A program made the position numbers and the translations under genes. A model generated the notes under the pieces. The model searched no databases. It saw only the letters and a list, made by a program, of their open reading frames with translations, and had not been told where the DNA came from. Shown piece after piece: positions 22,162 to 34,650 of a stretch of 64,000 nucleotides of DNA. Source of the DNA: Litsea cubeba (Eukaryota; Streptophyta; Magnoliopsida; Laurales; Lauraceae); contig CM022949.1 of the NCBI GenBank assembly GCA_012931725.1, positions 26,162,258 to 26,226,257 on the forward strand, in the 5' to 3' direction. The first letter of the stretch is position 1; every line of letters starts with the position of its first letter.

Positions 22162-23985
22162 TGACCATTTGGAAGGATTAAAGTGGATCAAGCCATTCAA
22201 AGCAAAACTGCTGAGGTTGAATTGGGTGGTTTGGCAAGGTTTTGAAAACCCCAGTCAATGCCTATGCCCCATGTTTGGCAAATTCCTACTGAATTCTTAG
22301 GGAATAAAACACTGAGCCATTAGCACCCCTAAGTCAATGGTTGTCAATATCTTCAATAATTATTAGGCTTTCTACAATCAATGGTGGGCCCCTCACATCT
22401 CATGTCCTACTAGCTACATGGAAGAGCCTAACTTGGCAAGGATGATTTCCTAAATTTATTTCATTGCACTCTATTAATTATCAGATCTTGTAGTTCTTAA
22501 AAAAATTATGAAGATTCAGATGTAATTTTTGAAGTTTTTCTCCTATTACACCAAGAAAAGATGAGCCTCACACAAGACAAATATGGCGGGTGGCAAACGT
22601 TAATCCACTTCTAACATTAGGATGCTGTAGCTGTAATATATTGCGGTGCTTAGTGCAAACAGTTCCTTTCTGAGATGAGATTTTGTAAACAAAACACCTG
22701 GAAGATCACCCATGTATGTTTCACTCCATCAACATGTCAACCAACAGAGATGAAAAGATTGGATAATGAAACATTGTTCCCCTAGAAAGCTTAAGATCAA
22801 TGAGATAAATGAGTCCATCCATACAAATATATTTATTTTCTCCCTGTGGAAGTTAAGATTGAGTATAGTACTTTCATGCCGAATTACATGGGCGTCTAAG
22901 TAGAAGATTAATACTTTGAAATCTCATTTCCACCTGAATGAAATTAGAGAATTATCCGTTGGAATCAATATTACCTTCCGTCATGAGGTTTGATAGGGTA
23001 ACTCCATTGTGTTAGCCAAGCAAAGGATTGATAGGTTGCTTCCTTGGGTGGGAGTGATTATGTAAGTGGTTGATATGTTGCTTCTTTGGGTGGGTTTAAT
23101 TACGTTAGGTGCATTTCTCCTGCACATCCCCTTCATCTCTTTCTTTGGTTTTTTTGTACTTTGTACCTTCTTTTTCTTTTTAATGAAATCTTAAAAAAAG
23201 AAAAAAATATATACATGTAATATATATTTAAGAATAAGCTACCGACATTCCACATCTTTCACATATTGTTTAGTTTATTGTCAAATCAAACCCATCTTCT
23301 CTCACAAAAGGAAAGAAAAAAAAAAAAAACACTATCTTCTCTATCCTGCACTGAAGTGGAAAAGGACTTCCACCCCGTTTTAGTGGATGTAATCTCTTTG
23401 CCTCTCCACATTTAAGTTAGGTTGATATCCTTCTTAACCACTTCTTCTCCCACTAATTCCTCCACTATTGAATAAAATGATTATAAGTTAAAAACAATTT
23501 TCACACTTCCTTCTTTACACATGCATGTCCTCCATCTATGTTCTTGTCATTAAACCATTGTCACTAATCTTCATTAGGACTAGTAAAATGTCACTTATTT
23601 TCCTGTCTGTACTACAAACTATTATCAGTAATCCTAATTATGGTTGGCAAGCAAGATTAAAATGTCTCTCATTGGATATATTAGTAATGCAAACTAGAGG
23701 TTATATTTGTGAGGCCCTTTTCTTAATGGGAAATGTTAAAAAGGTTGTGTAGTAGAATGATTTTTCTATTTTTTTTCCAGGTTAACATTTTTTTTTTTTT
23801 TGGACTAGAGGCATTTTCTGAGGGGTTTTCCCCATTTCTCAGAAAGCAGTCTTATCCAAGGGGTGGAAAACCACTTTCTGTGGTCCTCATACAAGGGTGG
23901 GAAGACAATTTAGGGTGGAAAATGTTGGACCACCTCTAACACTGGAAATTGAAACGGCAAGAAAATTGATTTTTTGGTATCTAGC
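22162..23985. other. Intergenic DNA with possible LINE tail and 43-bp duplication
   Basis: No gene is recognised. Two copies of a 43-bp unit (g(a/g)ttgata(g/t)gttgctt followed by gggtggg) lie at about 23026-23111. They are followed by ttctttggtttttttgtactttgta and ctttttaatgaaatctt, a text typical of plant L1 3' ends, then a poly-A-like run near 23192-23210. A 5'-truncated LINE tail on the plus strand is likely, but no coding part is visible. Confidence 0.4.
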
Positions 23986-24115
23986 TTAGCGGGGCTGGGA
24001 CCCTAGATCTCTGGTGAGGAAAGTGGTAGCCCAAATTCGAACTCTAGGCAGCCAGGAAAGAACGGCGGCTCTTATGACTGGGGTAAGAAGCCATTCTTTC
24101 TTAAAAGTGTTTTTT
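23985..24115 (-). mobile_element. Possible SINE, minus orientation
   Basis: On the minus strand a box-B-like gagttcgaatttgg sits about 40 bases after a ttcttaccccagtcataaga stretch that could be a weak box A. The right side is followed on the plus strand by a T run (24109-24121), equivalent to the poly-A side being absent or elsewhere. The evidence is thin. Confidence 0.25.
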
Positions 24116-24645
24116 TTTTTTACTAAAGTAAAACGACCGTAGAAATAAATGATGCCAGGGAAAATCCTACTCACCACACTTGGATCAGGAATTTCAGCAA
24201 CCAAACCATGTAGTTAAAGGAACATGATTTCATAGTCTTTTTGTATGCTAAATGTCAACTGCTCTCTTCAAACTACTTAGAATGAACCACATATGATTCA
24301 AGCCGCTTGGTCCTTGGAGTTTGGCGTGGTAATGGTCCCTCACTTGCAAGAAGGGCGCCACGCCACAACCATAGGAGATTCTCTGACTTTGAACAATATA
24401 AGTTGAGAAATCAAAAGAGAGTCCTTCGAATCCTGTCATGTCCCTTTCATTGTTACATAGGTAATATCAAACAGGGATGTTAAATTAAACTCAATATATA
24501 CAATTTAGAACCAAGATCTTAAGAATCTTCATTTGACCATTTATTTTACGTAGGGCGGAATAATGAAAACGACAACGTACTTTTTGGTAACTATACTTAG
24601 ACAAGTGAGGAGAAAATTCCCTAGCAGAAAAGATTTCATAAAAAC

Positions 24646-24858
24646 TTAAAAGGGAGAAGTCAAATAAAGAAGCCTGGCAAGGGAGGGACTTGACCATCCA
24701 CTTCCAAAATCATCCAACCAATCAATCGCCTTAATACAAAATTTGCCAAAATTAGCTGCAATATGAGCTGCACCATTCATGGGCCTATAACAGTAACTAA
24801 ACTTCACCATGTCAAAAGGAAACACCAAATTCAAGGTGTTCAAAATAAAGGAAGTCAA
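24646..24858 (-). pseudogene. LINE RNase H C-terminal fragment
   Basis: The minus strand encodes 70 residues with VKFSYCYRPMNGAAHIAANF followed by a tryptophan- and proline-containing tail, the pattern at the C-terminus of the RNase H domain carried by many plant L1 LINEs (YRPxNxAAHxAAxF). The upstream catalytic part is absent. It is a dead fragment. Confidence 0.6.
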
Positions 24859-26194
24859 AACTCAATACCTAATTCAAAAAGAATCGCCCCCGCTTCAACT
24901 TTTTTTTTTTTTTTTAATTAATGCATTCTTGGTCTCTAAACATAATTTTCAGATCTTATTTGTATTACATGTTGAAATCCTTGCAATGATACTCCCTAGA
25001 TTTCCATGTGTAACATGGCCTCATGCAATACACGAGCTAGAGAAACGTCAGGGATTGGGTTTTCCATTTGGATAATGAACAAGCTCATGACAGGGAAGTT
25101 AGGGGACCATTGAAGAGATCATCCACATCATGAATGGTCCACATTGGCGTTCTCATTTTCATGTGGTTTTCTCTTATTTGGGAATTCATGTGCTTGGTCT
25201 TATCCCTTTGAAAAAACTTTTGTACTGGAGTTCTTTCTATTTTATATCTTCAAATGCCTGAAACGATTGGAGAGTTGGATTACTTAGATTTGGAAACATG
25301 TGAAATAGATGGATTTTATTTGGTAAAAAAAAAAAAAAGGTCAGCTAATAGATTGATTAACATGTGAAAAACATTCTTTACCAAAGAAATAATTAAAAAA
25401 AAGATAAACTATTTATAAAAGAATTTCCGCCTTCAAGTGGACACATTTATAATCCGGCTTTATGAGGCCTTCTTAGGCCACACCTTTTATCAGTACCGCA
25501 GCTCCTTTCACACTGATTATATTGTCCTTGATTTGGCTATATGCCCAGTTTCATGCTCATTGAACCTTTATTCACTATTGGATTGAATCTCGAAATTACT
25601 TATGGTAAAAAGATCATTAAAGTTTAAGGTTGTTACATCAAGTGCTAGGATAATCTATATATGGGGCTACTTTTTGCATGATCACTATATGTAAAGAGAC
25701 CTCTCCTTCTTAGCCCCAATAATAGAAATGCATCCAAGTGAGCCACTTGAGATTGACCGCATAAGCATAGGATACAACTCATAGGTGAAAAGTCTTTCCT
25801 ATTTATATAAGTTAGCAGACAATTGTTAAATTGACCTTAAATTATAAAATGTCTGATTAAATCAGATCTAAAGTGAAGGATTAGAGGAAAAGATTCATAG
25901 GGCCATGGCCATCCAATGACCACTCCTCTGATAGAGAATAGTTCTCCAAAAGCATGATGTCACATTTTCATACTCTCGTTTGAGTAGTGTTGGCACCCTA
26001 AATATCACATACATGCCCAATGATCAATTAGGGGTCTTCAAGTTTAAAATATCACTCTTGACGAGTAGCCCATCATAGCAAAAATAAGAAAAAGGAAAAA
26101 AGAAAAACATTTACACCATACTTGACCAGCAAAGATGCAGATAGGCCTGTAGTAACTAGTAATTCATTATGGTGCTACATCTTTTTCTTTTTCT

Positions 26195-26362
26195 TTTTTG
26201 ATAATGCAGGGTATTCTAGCCTTTTGGGCCAGAATAATCCCTACGGACCCAGGAGAGAAATCCGGGTGAAATTTCCATGTGGCCCTAGTGTGGTAGTGCA
26301 GTTTCGAACCCATAACCTCCGAATGCAAACCGTGGTCCTAAGCCAACTTAGCTATCCCTCAG
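26195..26362 (-). mobile_element. SINE (family B), minus orientation
   Basis: Its complement contains box A agctaagttggcttaggacc and box B gggttcgaaactgcac, followed by cactaccacact and a body ending ggctagaataccctgcattat, then A-rich sequence (T-rich on plus, 26179-26200). It aligns along its length with the copy at 35516-35693, so both belong to one tRNA-derived SINE family. Confidence 0.75.
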
Positions 26363-26944
26363 GATGGAGTTTGGTGATAAATTTCGTCTAATGGTATCCA
26401 CTATAAATATAGATGCCCCAGAGTCTTTCATAATGGAACAAAATGGATAACTTCAAGAGACCACTCCTAACTGAGGATGCTCATGATGATGATGATTAAA
26501 AGTGATCATGGGTCAGGCTAGCTCGAGCTGGGCCAGCTTGCAATGAGCTGGGTTTGGACTGAGCTCTTATGCCCACAGGCTGGACCCAAGCCTAATTTTT
26601 TTTGGCCATGATAGTTAACCGAGTTGGGTCTTGGCCTAGGTAAGGTTAAAGGCTTCACTCTCGGCACAGCATATTTAGCATAAATGAGTATTATATATAC
26701 ATTTGCAAATGGGTTTGATATGGGACATGGGCTTGGTTTTCGGTCCCGTGCATTGGATTCGTCAACATTAAGCCCACAACTAAATGGGCCGTGCTTGGAC
26801 TATCTTTGGCTAGTTATGAACATTCCAAATGATTATGGTGGTGCCATCATCCAAACTAAATGGTGGGGTTTTACATAAAATGGGTCCTTGGAACAATAAG
26901 AACTTCTATTCCCTCTACTAAAAAACAAAAAAAAATTTAACCGC

Positions 26945-27140
26945 AACCAAGGAGGCTGGGACCCATGAGAGCACCCACACAAGGTGGGGGAGAGCATGTT
27001 CGTATTACATGGGGAGAGAGTGCGCACACACATGTATTAGGTCGCCCACACATGCATGTGGAGCAACAACATACCGAGGGGTTGAACCCTGGGGAGTTGA
27101 GTGGGGTTCCCAACCGGTTACCCTCGTTCTCTATTCCGTC
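26945..27140 (-). mobile_element. SINE-like element (family A), minus orientation
   Basis: On the minus strand it carries a box-B-like agggttcaacccc and repeated units of cacatg(c/t)(a/g)tgtgtgg(g/c)c, then gtgtgggtgctctcatgg, matching the body of the other family A copies. The poly-T/A junction lies near 26930. Ends are approximate. Confidence 0.45.
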
Positions 27141-28904
27141 CTATGTTGGACATTATTTTTCAGGTCTAGACTGAAGTATGAATGTACAACAAAGTATGTT
27201 CAAAGCTCATTCTTTAATTAGTATAGAATTCCAAAGAAATTAAGCAATGTGATCCTGTCAAACATGGTTAAGTTTGGAGGAGGAAAGTAGAATATCCACA
27301 AAGGACCATCAAATAGTTATCTAACCCAATCATTATCCTTGTAATCAAATCCTAATAAACATGAGCCTCCTATCTATATCTCTTTTTTATATCCTTCCCC
27401 TGTTAGAAGTTACTTAACAGTAAATTCCTAAATTCCTCCATATATATATATAACACTCAAATTAAGTGTATGTAGAAAATGTTCATATGCATCAATCTCT
27501 AACCATATTATGGTGAGGGACAACTTGATGGGGCCCACCTTAGGCCCCACTACTCACGAGACTGGAGGGATGGAAATAAACATTTTGGATGGATCCAAAT
27601 ATCAAGTCTGGGGTCAATCACATGCTTTTAACCCCTTCACTGTGGCCTACAAGTTTAACGACTTTATATTAAGAAAAGTTTTTTACCCTCGTTCTAACAG
27701 TTTAGTCCATTCAAATCGGTGAAAACTCCAATGATCCAATTTAACTCATGTGCGTGGAGAATTGAGATGGATCATAAATTCGGCCCCGCTATGTATTCTT
27801 CACCAAGGTGAGGGATGGGTGCACATGAATATATCCTTATATATCATGAGTGATAAATAGATATCACATATTATTGAAAGTCATGATTAAATGTAGTGAT
27901 CATGCTGGAATGTTAATTAGAACATTCATGTGGTTTGGACTCCATATACAATACAAATATAAGGATTAAATTATTTATATCTTAAAAAAAGAGAAGAACA
28001 AAAGTAAAAAATGCTGTAGAAATGATAAAATTAATCACAAAAATCATATTATAATAGAGAGAGAGGTCAGAGGTGACTTTGGTATCTATCATAGCACGTA
28101 CATTGCCATCCATTTGACAGATCGTCTCTTCCAGAAATGTGTTTTGAAAACTGTGGTAGATGAGGTGGTATGAAATCATGCAATTGCAACCATTGTCCTT
28201 GACATCTATGTTTTTCTTCTCGTGGACCAATTGCTGTCCATGTTAGGTAGGAAGATTTTTTATCCAAAGTGAGTGAAAGGAAAAAGACCTATCTTAATTA
28301 TCAGTCTGAGATCCCGAGAAGGTGGGCTCCACCATGAATTATATATCATGGGAGCCTATCTTCTTAATCCACTGTTAATCCAGAGTCAAAACACCCCTCA
28401 CACAATCAAATTACACTCTAAATATTGAAGTAGGACTCACTACCAAATTGGTAATTCATTTCCTTAGAGTTGTGTTTTAGTTACATGTTGGAAACACATC
28501 ATCAATCTAATAGTGTGTTTTATCTTATTTTAAAATATGAAAAAAGTAAATTGTGATTAACCAATTGTCATTTGCATATTGTTAAATTCACCATGATCTA
28601 ATCACCTATCCATTATGACTAAGATCTTGGAGTCAATAACTGTATGAAAACAAAACTAATTGAAGGCTTTAAGAGTACCTTCATCCATGCTTTGAACCTG
28701 TGCAGAACAGTTCTTCTAGATGATGGCTTGATCATCTTCAAAATATCTCTCTTTGACATTAAATATGATGGCTTCTTACTGTTGAGGTGACAGGATTGAT
28801 AGCAACCATTCAATGAATTTATAATTTAGCATAGGGTTTTCCAGTCCATCAAGATTAGCAAATTTGTAGATTCGTTTTTTTTTTTTTTTAATTTTTGTCC
28901 CGTA

Positions 28905-29634
28905 CAATAGAACCTCGATAATTTAATACCCGATTAATTAATAATTTCGTCAAAATAATATTTTTTTCCGATCTCGACTTAGGGAAACATGCTAAATTAA
29001 TAATTCGCTAAATTTAAAAGATAATAGAAATTTGAGAATTCATATAGACCCCATGCAATATAAAAATTAATAATGCCTTGATACATATGTAATTGATTAT
29101 ATATTTAGGATGACTTCATAAAGAATGAATCAATTGTGACTTGTTGCTTCTTGAAATTTATGTCACATTGAATCTCATCTCGGACTTTTCTTAATATGGT
29201 AAGAACTTCTTGTGTTGTTTTCTCATGGTGCAACAAAAAATTATTCAATGTCTTCGCTGCTTTGAGAGCTTCCTTTCGTGAAGGCGGCTCCATAGCATCA
29301 CTTTCATCTTCAACTTCATCACTTTGCTCATTTCCCGTGATGTTCTCAATCGTCTCCTCATCAGTCAACATCTCTGAAGTTGTGTTTATTTTCTTCAGGG
29401 TAGTTCGAAAGGTATTCGGCATCCATTCCTTTACGATAATTTAACCCGTTGAACAAGGTACAACAATAAATATTTTGTTGAATTTTTTAAGAAAATAAAT
29501 AATAGTTTGATAAATTAATAAGTTATTAATTAATGAATGAATTATTAAATTATTAATTTATCGATTATTTAATATCTCGCTAAATTAATAGATTTTGCCA
29601 GTCCCGAGGCTATTAATTTAGAGAGATTTAACTG
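28905..29634 (-). mobile_element. Pogo-like (Tc1/mariner, Lemi1/Emigrant-type) element, internally deleted
   Basis: The left terminus reads CAATAGAACCTCGATAATTT and the complement of the right terminus CAGTTAAATCTCTCTAAATT, both continuing into AATA. These resemble the Emigrant/Lemi1 termini of plants. The element is flanked by TA on both sides (28903-28904, 29635-29636), the mariner target. It encodes only the C-terminal part of a transposase on the minus strand, so it is an internally deleted copy intermediate between a full pogo-like element and a MITE. Confidence 0.8.
29105..29422 (-). pseudogene. Pogo-like transposase C-terminal fragment
   Basis: About 105 residues remain: a threonine- and glutamate-rich acidic stretch, then a helical segment EALKAAKTLNNFLLHHEKTT, and a C-terminus with QVTIDSFF. 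That last motif fits the PCNA-interacting (PIP) box QxxhxxFF, known at the C-terminus of pogo-type transposases. The DNA-binding and DDE/D catalytic domains are missing, so it cannot transpose. Whether it is expressed is unknown. Confidence 0.75.
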
Positions 29635-30959
29635 TATATATCTTAGTTCTAATAAAGTCATTATCATCAAAATTAAACATTTAGGTTTTATTCAAATAAG
29701 AAAAAAAAAATTATAGAATCAAGAGAGAGAACCACCATGTTCTAATAGATGACCTTTTCAATAATTAGATTTTAGAGATAATTTTATGAGCATGCTTATT
29801 TAGGAGAGTTTTTTTTTTTTTTACAGGAATCTACGATGCTGAGATTTCTCGATTGAGTATATGGTTGTCTCTCCTTTGCATTTCCAAATACCTTTCTTAT
29901 TTGCTAAAACTTCAAATTCTAATTATCTGAAAAGTCGTTTTTAACTTTTAAAATTCTCAAAAAAATTTAAAAATTTCATTAAACAGACATTATATGAAAA
30001 ATCTAAATTCTCTAAACATGAATTCCTGAAAATAAATGCAACAATAACAGAAGGCGCATGCCTCTTGAATGGTCTGCCCCTCTATTGTGTTTTTCTCTGG
30101 GGTAAAAGTGCAACTAAGTTAAGCACCCAATATGGGACCAGTTTTGAAGAAGTCTCAGCCAATTTAAAAGTATCTGCTCTTACCTGGTCCCTTCTTTTGA
30201 AAAACTCAAAGCACGAGGCTGGATCCATCTGGAAGATGAAAAAAATATGCAATTGGTCTGAGGAATGGGTGGGTACATGGTTCATAAATGGTAGCCCTAC
30301 ACAGCCATTTTCTAGGAACTTCAATGCATTTGGCAGCTGATGATTTGTTTCTTCTTTTTCTACAATCATGAATCTTTGAAAATGATTGTGGTTGACTGCT
30401 GCTGGCCCAATAAATGATATGACCCAAGCTCATACGTCTTATGCTTTTGGCTGGTCAGCCACAACATTGATCGGACCCATGTCGCCCCATCAATCGCCTG
30501 CTTAATTTTAAAATATCCAACTTGCCGTTACATTCATGGCAACTAGGCTTACATAGCTAGGTTTATAGATCCTTCTAATCAAATCTTCATTGCCCACCGG
30601 CTTGTTCTCTAATCATTATCTATCAAACATTACAAAATAGTTAATTATAAATTCAGTGTCCAAGCACTTCCCTTACATGCAGCCCAACAGATTTCGTAGT
30701 ACACAAGAATGACGGGATCAAAATCTGCTTCGATACCATATAAAACACCATATACCAACCCATAAACTTAAATTGATAGGTGAAAGGCCAAAACAAGTAT
30801 ATGAAGCACTGTCCAACTCAGAACTTAGACGATGTAGAATTGCCCAATACAAACCATTATTTTAAATTTGGGCCAATATATATGGGTGTGTTCTTTAAGG
30901 ATAGGAGTGATACATGATTTACACACTAATTACTGATATAGACTGACATAAGTATTTTT

Positions 30960-31150
30960 TTTACTCCTGACTATGGGTTGGAATCCAAGAGAGCCCACAC
31001 AAGTGGAAAGAGGAAGCTCACACCATAAAAAGAAGAGCTCACACAAGTGGAAAGAGGAAGCTCACTCCATAAAAAGAAGAGCCCACTCACGTGGAAAGAC
31101 TGGCATACCAAAAGATCGGTCTTTCGGCACCTAAGTGACCTGTGGAGTTG
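30960..31150 (-). repeat. Family A SINE-like copy with three tandem ~45-bp units
   Basis: Three successive units of gagcccacacaagtggaaag type (with aggaagctcac(a/t)ccataaaaagaa) lie at about 30992-31105. The minus strand reads ctctttccacttgtgtg(g/a)gctc, matching the body units of the other family A SINE-like copies. A poly-A-like side is the T run near 30955. Confidence 0.6.
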
Positions 31151-31439
31151 CTAACCAACTAAACAACTCCTTTTTGTCAAGCCTATCTTCTTTGTGAAAA
31201 TGAAATTATATGGGTAAAGTTGATGCACCGTTGCACATGGGTTGTATCTGTATGGCTATGAAAATTGGTTTTTCACCTGGCAATCATTGGCGTGATACCA
31301 ATACTGAAACCATGCTTGAAACTATGTCACTTCTACTAACTCTTGTTAATCTGGTTGAGTTTTGAGTTGAAATCAAGCGTCTCACTTCACTCAATAACCT
31401 ATCAAGTTGAGTTGGCTTGGTTGAATTGAATTAGTGGTA

Positions 31440-31690
31440 CATAGCCCTCGCACCCTAGGAGTTATTTTTTTCGTATCCCAGTTAAGGGGCTCGAAACCTT
31501 GTGAGACTTGGCAAGGTAATAGGAACTCGTACATGCAAGGAGACACCACTCACGCATGTGAGGTGATTGAGATTCACACATACAAGGAGACACAACTTAC
31601 ACATGTGAGATAATAGCACAACTCACATATGCAAGGACTGAAGCCTGGACTCTCCATTGAGAATTGCCGCTCCTTATCACTAGGGAAGGA
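31440..31690 (-). repeat. Family A SINE-like copy with repeated tgcaaggagacac units
   Basis: Units of (c/g)acatgcaaggagacac(c/a)actcac(g/a)catgtgag recur three to four times. The orientation is minus, with a T run near 31466 as the tail side. It is similar in build to the neighbouring copy at 30960-31150 but with a different unit sequence. Confidence 0.45.
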
Positions 31691-31694
31691 TCTG

Positions 31695-31766
31695 TTCTCG
31701 ATACCCTAAGAGTTATAATGGTTATAATTGTTCTCGATACCCTAAGAGTTATAATGGTTATAATTG
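31695..31766. repeat. 36-bp exact tandem duplication
   Basis: The unit ttctcgataccctaagagtt... (36 bases) occurs twice without a mismatch at 31695-31730 and 31731-31766. The absence of differences suggests a recent event. Confidence 0.9.
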
Positions 31767-32134
31767 TAGTCATTGTCGTGAATATCTCTCACATAAAATT
31801 ATTGTCCGTGACAAATGTCAGGACTTGGGATATTTTTAAATTTAGGGCTTTTCTTGAAATATTATTGGAAATATAAAAGAAAATAATTTTTTTAAAATAT
31901 TAAATAAATAAATAAAAACTATAGAATATTTAGAAAAACATGTTTTTTCTATTTCTCATTTGTAGTACTTCCTCTTCTTAACAATATTTCTTTTTTATTT
32001 TTCTAAAGTACCTCAATATTATTAGAAAATAATATTCATAAAAAATATTGGAAATAATATGATGTTTCCAAAATAGTACCAACTTTTGTAATAATAATAG
32101 AAACTCCCTTCCTTAAATGTTTGTCATGAGAACA

Positions 32135-32355
32135 ACTCCTTACTCGAGTGGTAAGGTGTGAAGTTCTCACCTGGTTGTCCAAGGTATGAACCTTGGGTAC
32201 GCCACCTTTTTCTGCCTGTGCAGGCTTCCTTATCACTTGTATGGGCTTTCTTTCCGCGTGTGGGGCTCCTTTCCCACTTGAGTGAGTTGTCTTTCCGTGT
32301 GTGTGCTAACTCTCGGCTGTATTTCAGCCCCTTAGATAGGTTTAAAAAAAATATT
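32135..32355 (+). mobile_element. SINE-like element (family A)
   Basis: It begins with box-A-like tactcgagtggtaaggtgtg and box-B-like ggtatgaaccttgg, then shows gggctttctttccgcgtgtg-type units and ends gataggtttaaaaaaaata. It is the best-preserved promoter region of the family in this window. Confidence 0.6.
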
Positions 32356-32756
32356 TGTGATGATAAGAGGAGGAGATTAAAATAAACTATTACAGCTTGT
32401 TATTATTATGCCATTCAAAACTGAGATGCAACTTAAATATTTCCATCCATTATTTTCTTTATTCCCACTTCTCTGAAATGATCGGTTGTTCTCCCTTAAT
32501 TTGCAGGTAGAGCATCTGTCCTATTCATTTTAATATTGCAAGATCTCCATTTCTTTGTAGTTAAGATACTTGGATCATCTGCAACTACAACATCTCACTC
32601 CTGGTCCTAGATAGTACCATCCTTGAATGGATTAGAACTAGGAGATGCAATCAAGCAAAGCCAGGTTAAGTAGGCGCGCGCAGAACTTGTCAAAGTAGAA
32701 AAAACTTATTAATCATGTACAGTAATCTCATTTTTGGCAAAGTAATACATGCCTAG

Positions 32757-33075
32757 TGTTGGCATTTGTGATGGGCCCACTTGTGTTTACATGTGGGTGG
32801 ACCCCACTCACAAAGATACACCCCTCATAAGGAGTCTCATGGTGATATGGATAAGAGTAGCCTGTGTTTTATCTAACTCTCTATCTCTTTATCATATCTA
32901 CATTCAAATTCAAATTGAGAGAGATTGATCTAATTATTTATCCTAATCATCTCTCCATTCGAATTTGAATAGAGATATTATCACCCATTAGCCTAAGGGC
33001 TGGGGACTAGATCTACAACTCTCTATCATCATACAGGGTGTTCATCACAAATAGTCCCAGCTCTTACAGATTCGT
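32757..33075 (+). repeat. LTR-like repeat, inverted relative of 2950-3308
   Basis: It starts TGTTGGCATTTGTGATGGGC and follows the minus-strand sequence of the 2950-3308 segment through the attcaaattcaaattgagag and cacccattagcctaagggct blocks. The TATA-like stretch present there is replaced here by ggggacta. A target duplication was not found, so the right end is uncertain. Confidence 0.5.
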
Positions 33076-33320
33076 GCATCCGCTGCATCTACAACCATCA
33101 CCAAGGTCTACTTTTATATAATTCTATAAAAAAAAAGTATAATAATTTCTTGGATTAAACCAATGCAGGCTTAGACACTACATTTGACGCATGTAAATCA
33201 AACACAGAAACACTAACCTAAAGCCAAGTCCAACCTTTAATAATTAATAGTCATTCATATTGATCGAATCAATGAGGCCGTCTACTTAGACCACTAGATA
33301 AAAATCATCTCAAGCTAAGG

Positions 33321-33582
33321 GCCTGTTTCCTTGGAGATATTTATGAGTAGAATTACAGTGTTGAGACTTCTGACAATGGTGTAAGAACATGTCTATGGAG
33401 AATTTATAATTTTTCATTCCAATGCTCCAATTCTACGGAATGATCTGCTGAAAAGTTACTTTCAGCATTTGAAATTACGAGGTTAAGCATTTTCTAAACC
33501 TCTTGAGGGACGACAAACAATAAGAGAATTTATACTTCTTCTCCAACAAGAATTCTAGTAATTCTTTATATCAAAACAAGTC
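33321..33582. mobile_element. Possible Tourist-like MITE
   Basis: The left end GGGCCTGTTTCCTTGGAG follows a TAA; the complement of the right end contains AGGACTTGTTTTGATATAAA, weakly similar, followed on plus by TAG. The match is imperfect and the target site is not identical, so this is a tentative PIF/Harbinger-type call. Confidence 0.3.
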
Positions 33583-34269
33583 CTAGCCCATTTAACTATT
33601 GGGCTGGGGATGAGGATAACCCACTCTGGAAGCCAAAAGAAGGTGAAGTTGGTGAGCCCAACATGGTTCCCGCTGGGATTTGGGATGAGTGGTCAGGTGG
33701 GGTTGGGATCCTCCTCCCCTCATGCGTCATGATGGCGTAGTGGCGAGCTTCAAACACACATGCAGTTGACCTGTTTTTGATATAGTACTAAAAGAAGCTA
33801 CCTTTTCTCAGACGTTTTTTTGCTAATCAAACCATATCATCTTTCTGTCAGCGTTACATATTCAAACACACTTGTCTTCTTTAGCAATCACCACAGTTTT
33901 ATTCAAACCTCTCTCTTTCATTTCTCCATTATCTTCACCTCGATTCCAACTTAAGAATAATACCAAGTATAGATTTTCCATTCTGATATCTATTGAAGAT
34001 AGTAGTGTCCTATCATGCCATATATCAACTATCACCTATTTTTTATTTAACATGGACTTCTGATTTCATGCTCTAACTTCATAATATTGAATTGTATCAC
34101 TTACGATTTTGTTTTGAACTATCGTATCAGTCTTTTAAACCATTTCTATATTGTCACCCAAACATATATTCTCAGCAATAGCTTCTTGCTGAAATGAGCC
34201 TAATGTATTTTCTCACAGCCACCATCCCGATCTGGCCATTGACTATAGTATTCATCGATTTTCACGCGG

Positions 34270-34650
34270 GAGCTGGTGGAATTCACCAGTTGAGAAGTGG
34301 GCTCGGCCTTCATCCGAGAATAAAGTATTGAAAAATATTTATACTATCTCTACTAACGCCTCGAGATTTTTGTAGGAATGGTTAGCTAAAAAAACTTCAT
34401 ATGACATCAGAGTCAATCGGTCACGAATCCTACCAGAAACGACTCAGCGCTAAAAGAAATATGTGCCGCCAAAAGTGCGTTGACTAGGTTTCACATGAGA
34501 GGGTTAGTGTTGAAAAGTGGGTTCTACACGAGGGGGATTATTAAAAAGTATTTATGCTGCTTTTACTAACGTCTCAAAATTTTAGTAGGAATTATTAGCT
34601 AAGAAAATTTAATACCACCTTTCATGACGGCTTGGTAGAGCAACATCACG
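34270..34650 (+). repeat. LTR-end/primer-site remnants, two copies
   Basis: A phrase of the type aaaaatatttat(a/g)ct(a/g)...ctaacg(c/t)ctc...ttagctaa occurs twice (about 34325-34390 and 34535-34605). The first is followed by tgacatcagagtcaatc, a decayed initiator-Met primer site. These look like the ends of old LTRs with the start of the internal domain. Confidence 0.4.

Larger units (their letters stand above)
24860..28902. other. Gene-poor stretch
   Basis: Apart from the two SINE-like copies listed separately, I see no gene in these 4 kb. There are poly-A/poly-T runs (24900-24916, 25326-25338), a region of repeated gagct(c/g)ggg motifs near 26515-26660 like those in plant hAT internal sequence, and short open frames with no recognisable similarity. 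The both-strand frames near 27982-28267 look non-coding. Confidence 0.5.
29637..32134. other. Gene-poor stretch with SINE-type repeats
   Basis: No gene is recognised. Overlapping open frames on both strands at 30065-30433 show no family I can name; one minus-strand phrase (DPASCFEFFKRRDQ) faintly recalls the start of PPR genes but is too short to call. Family A SINE-like copies and a 36-bp duplication are listed separately. Confidence 0.4.

Noticed and set aside
30065..30433. Open frames on both strands that look somewhat protein-like
   Set aside because: No family recognised; the faint PPR resemblance covers about a dozen residues only.
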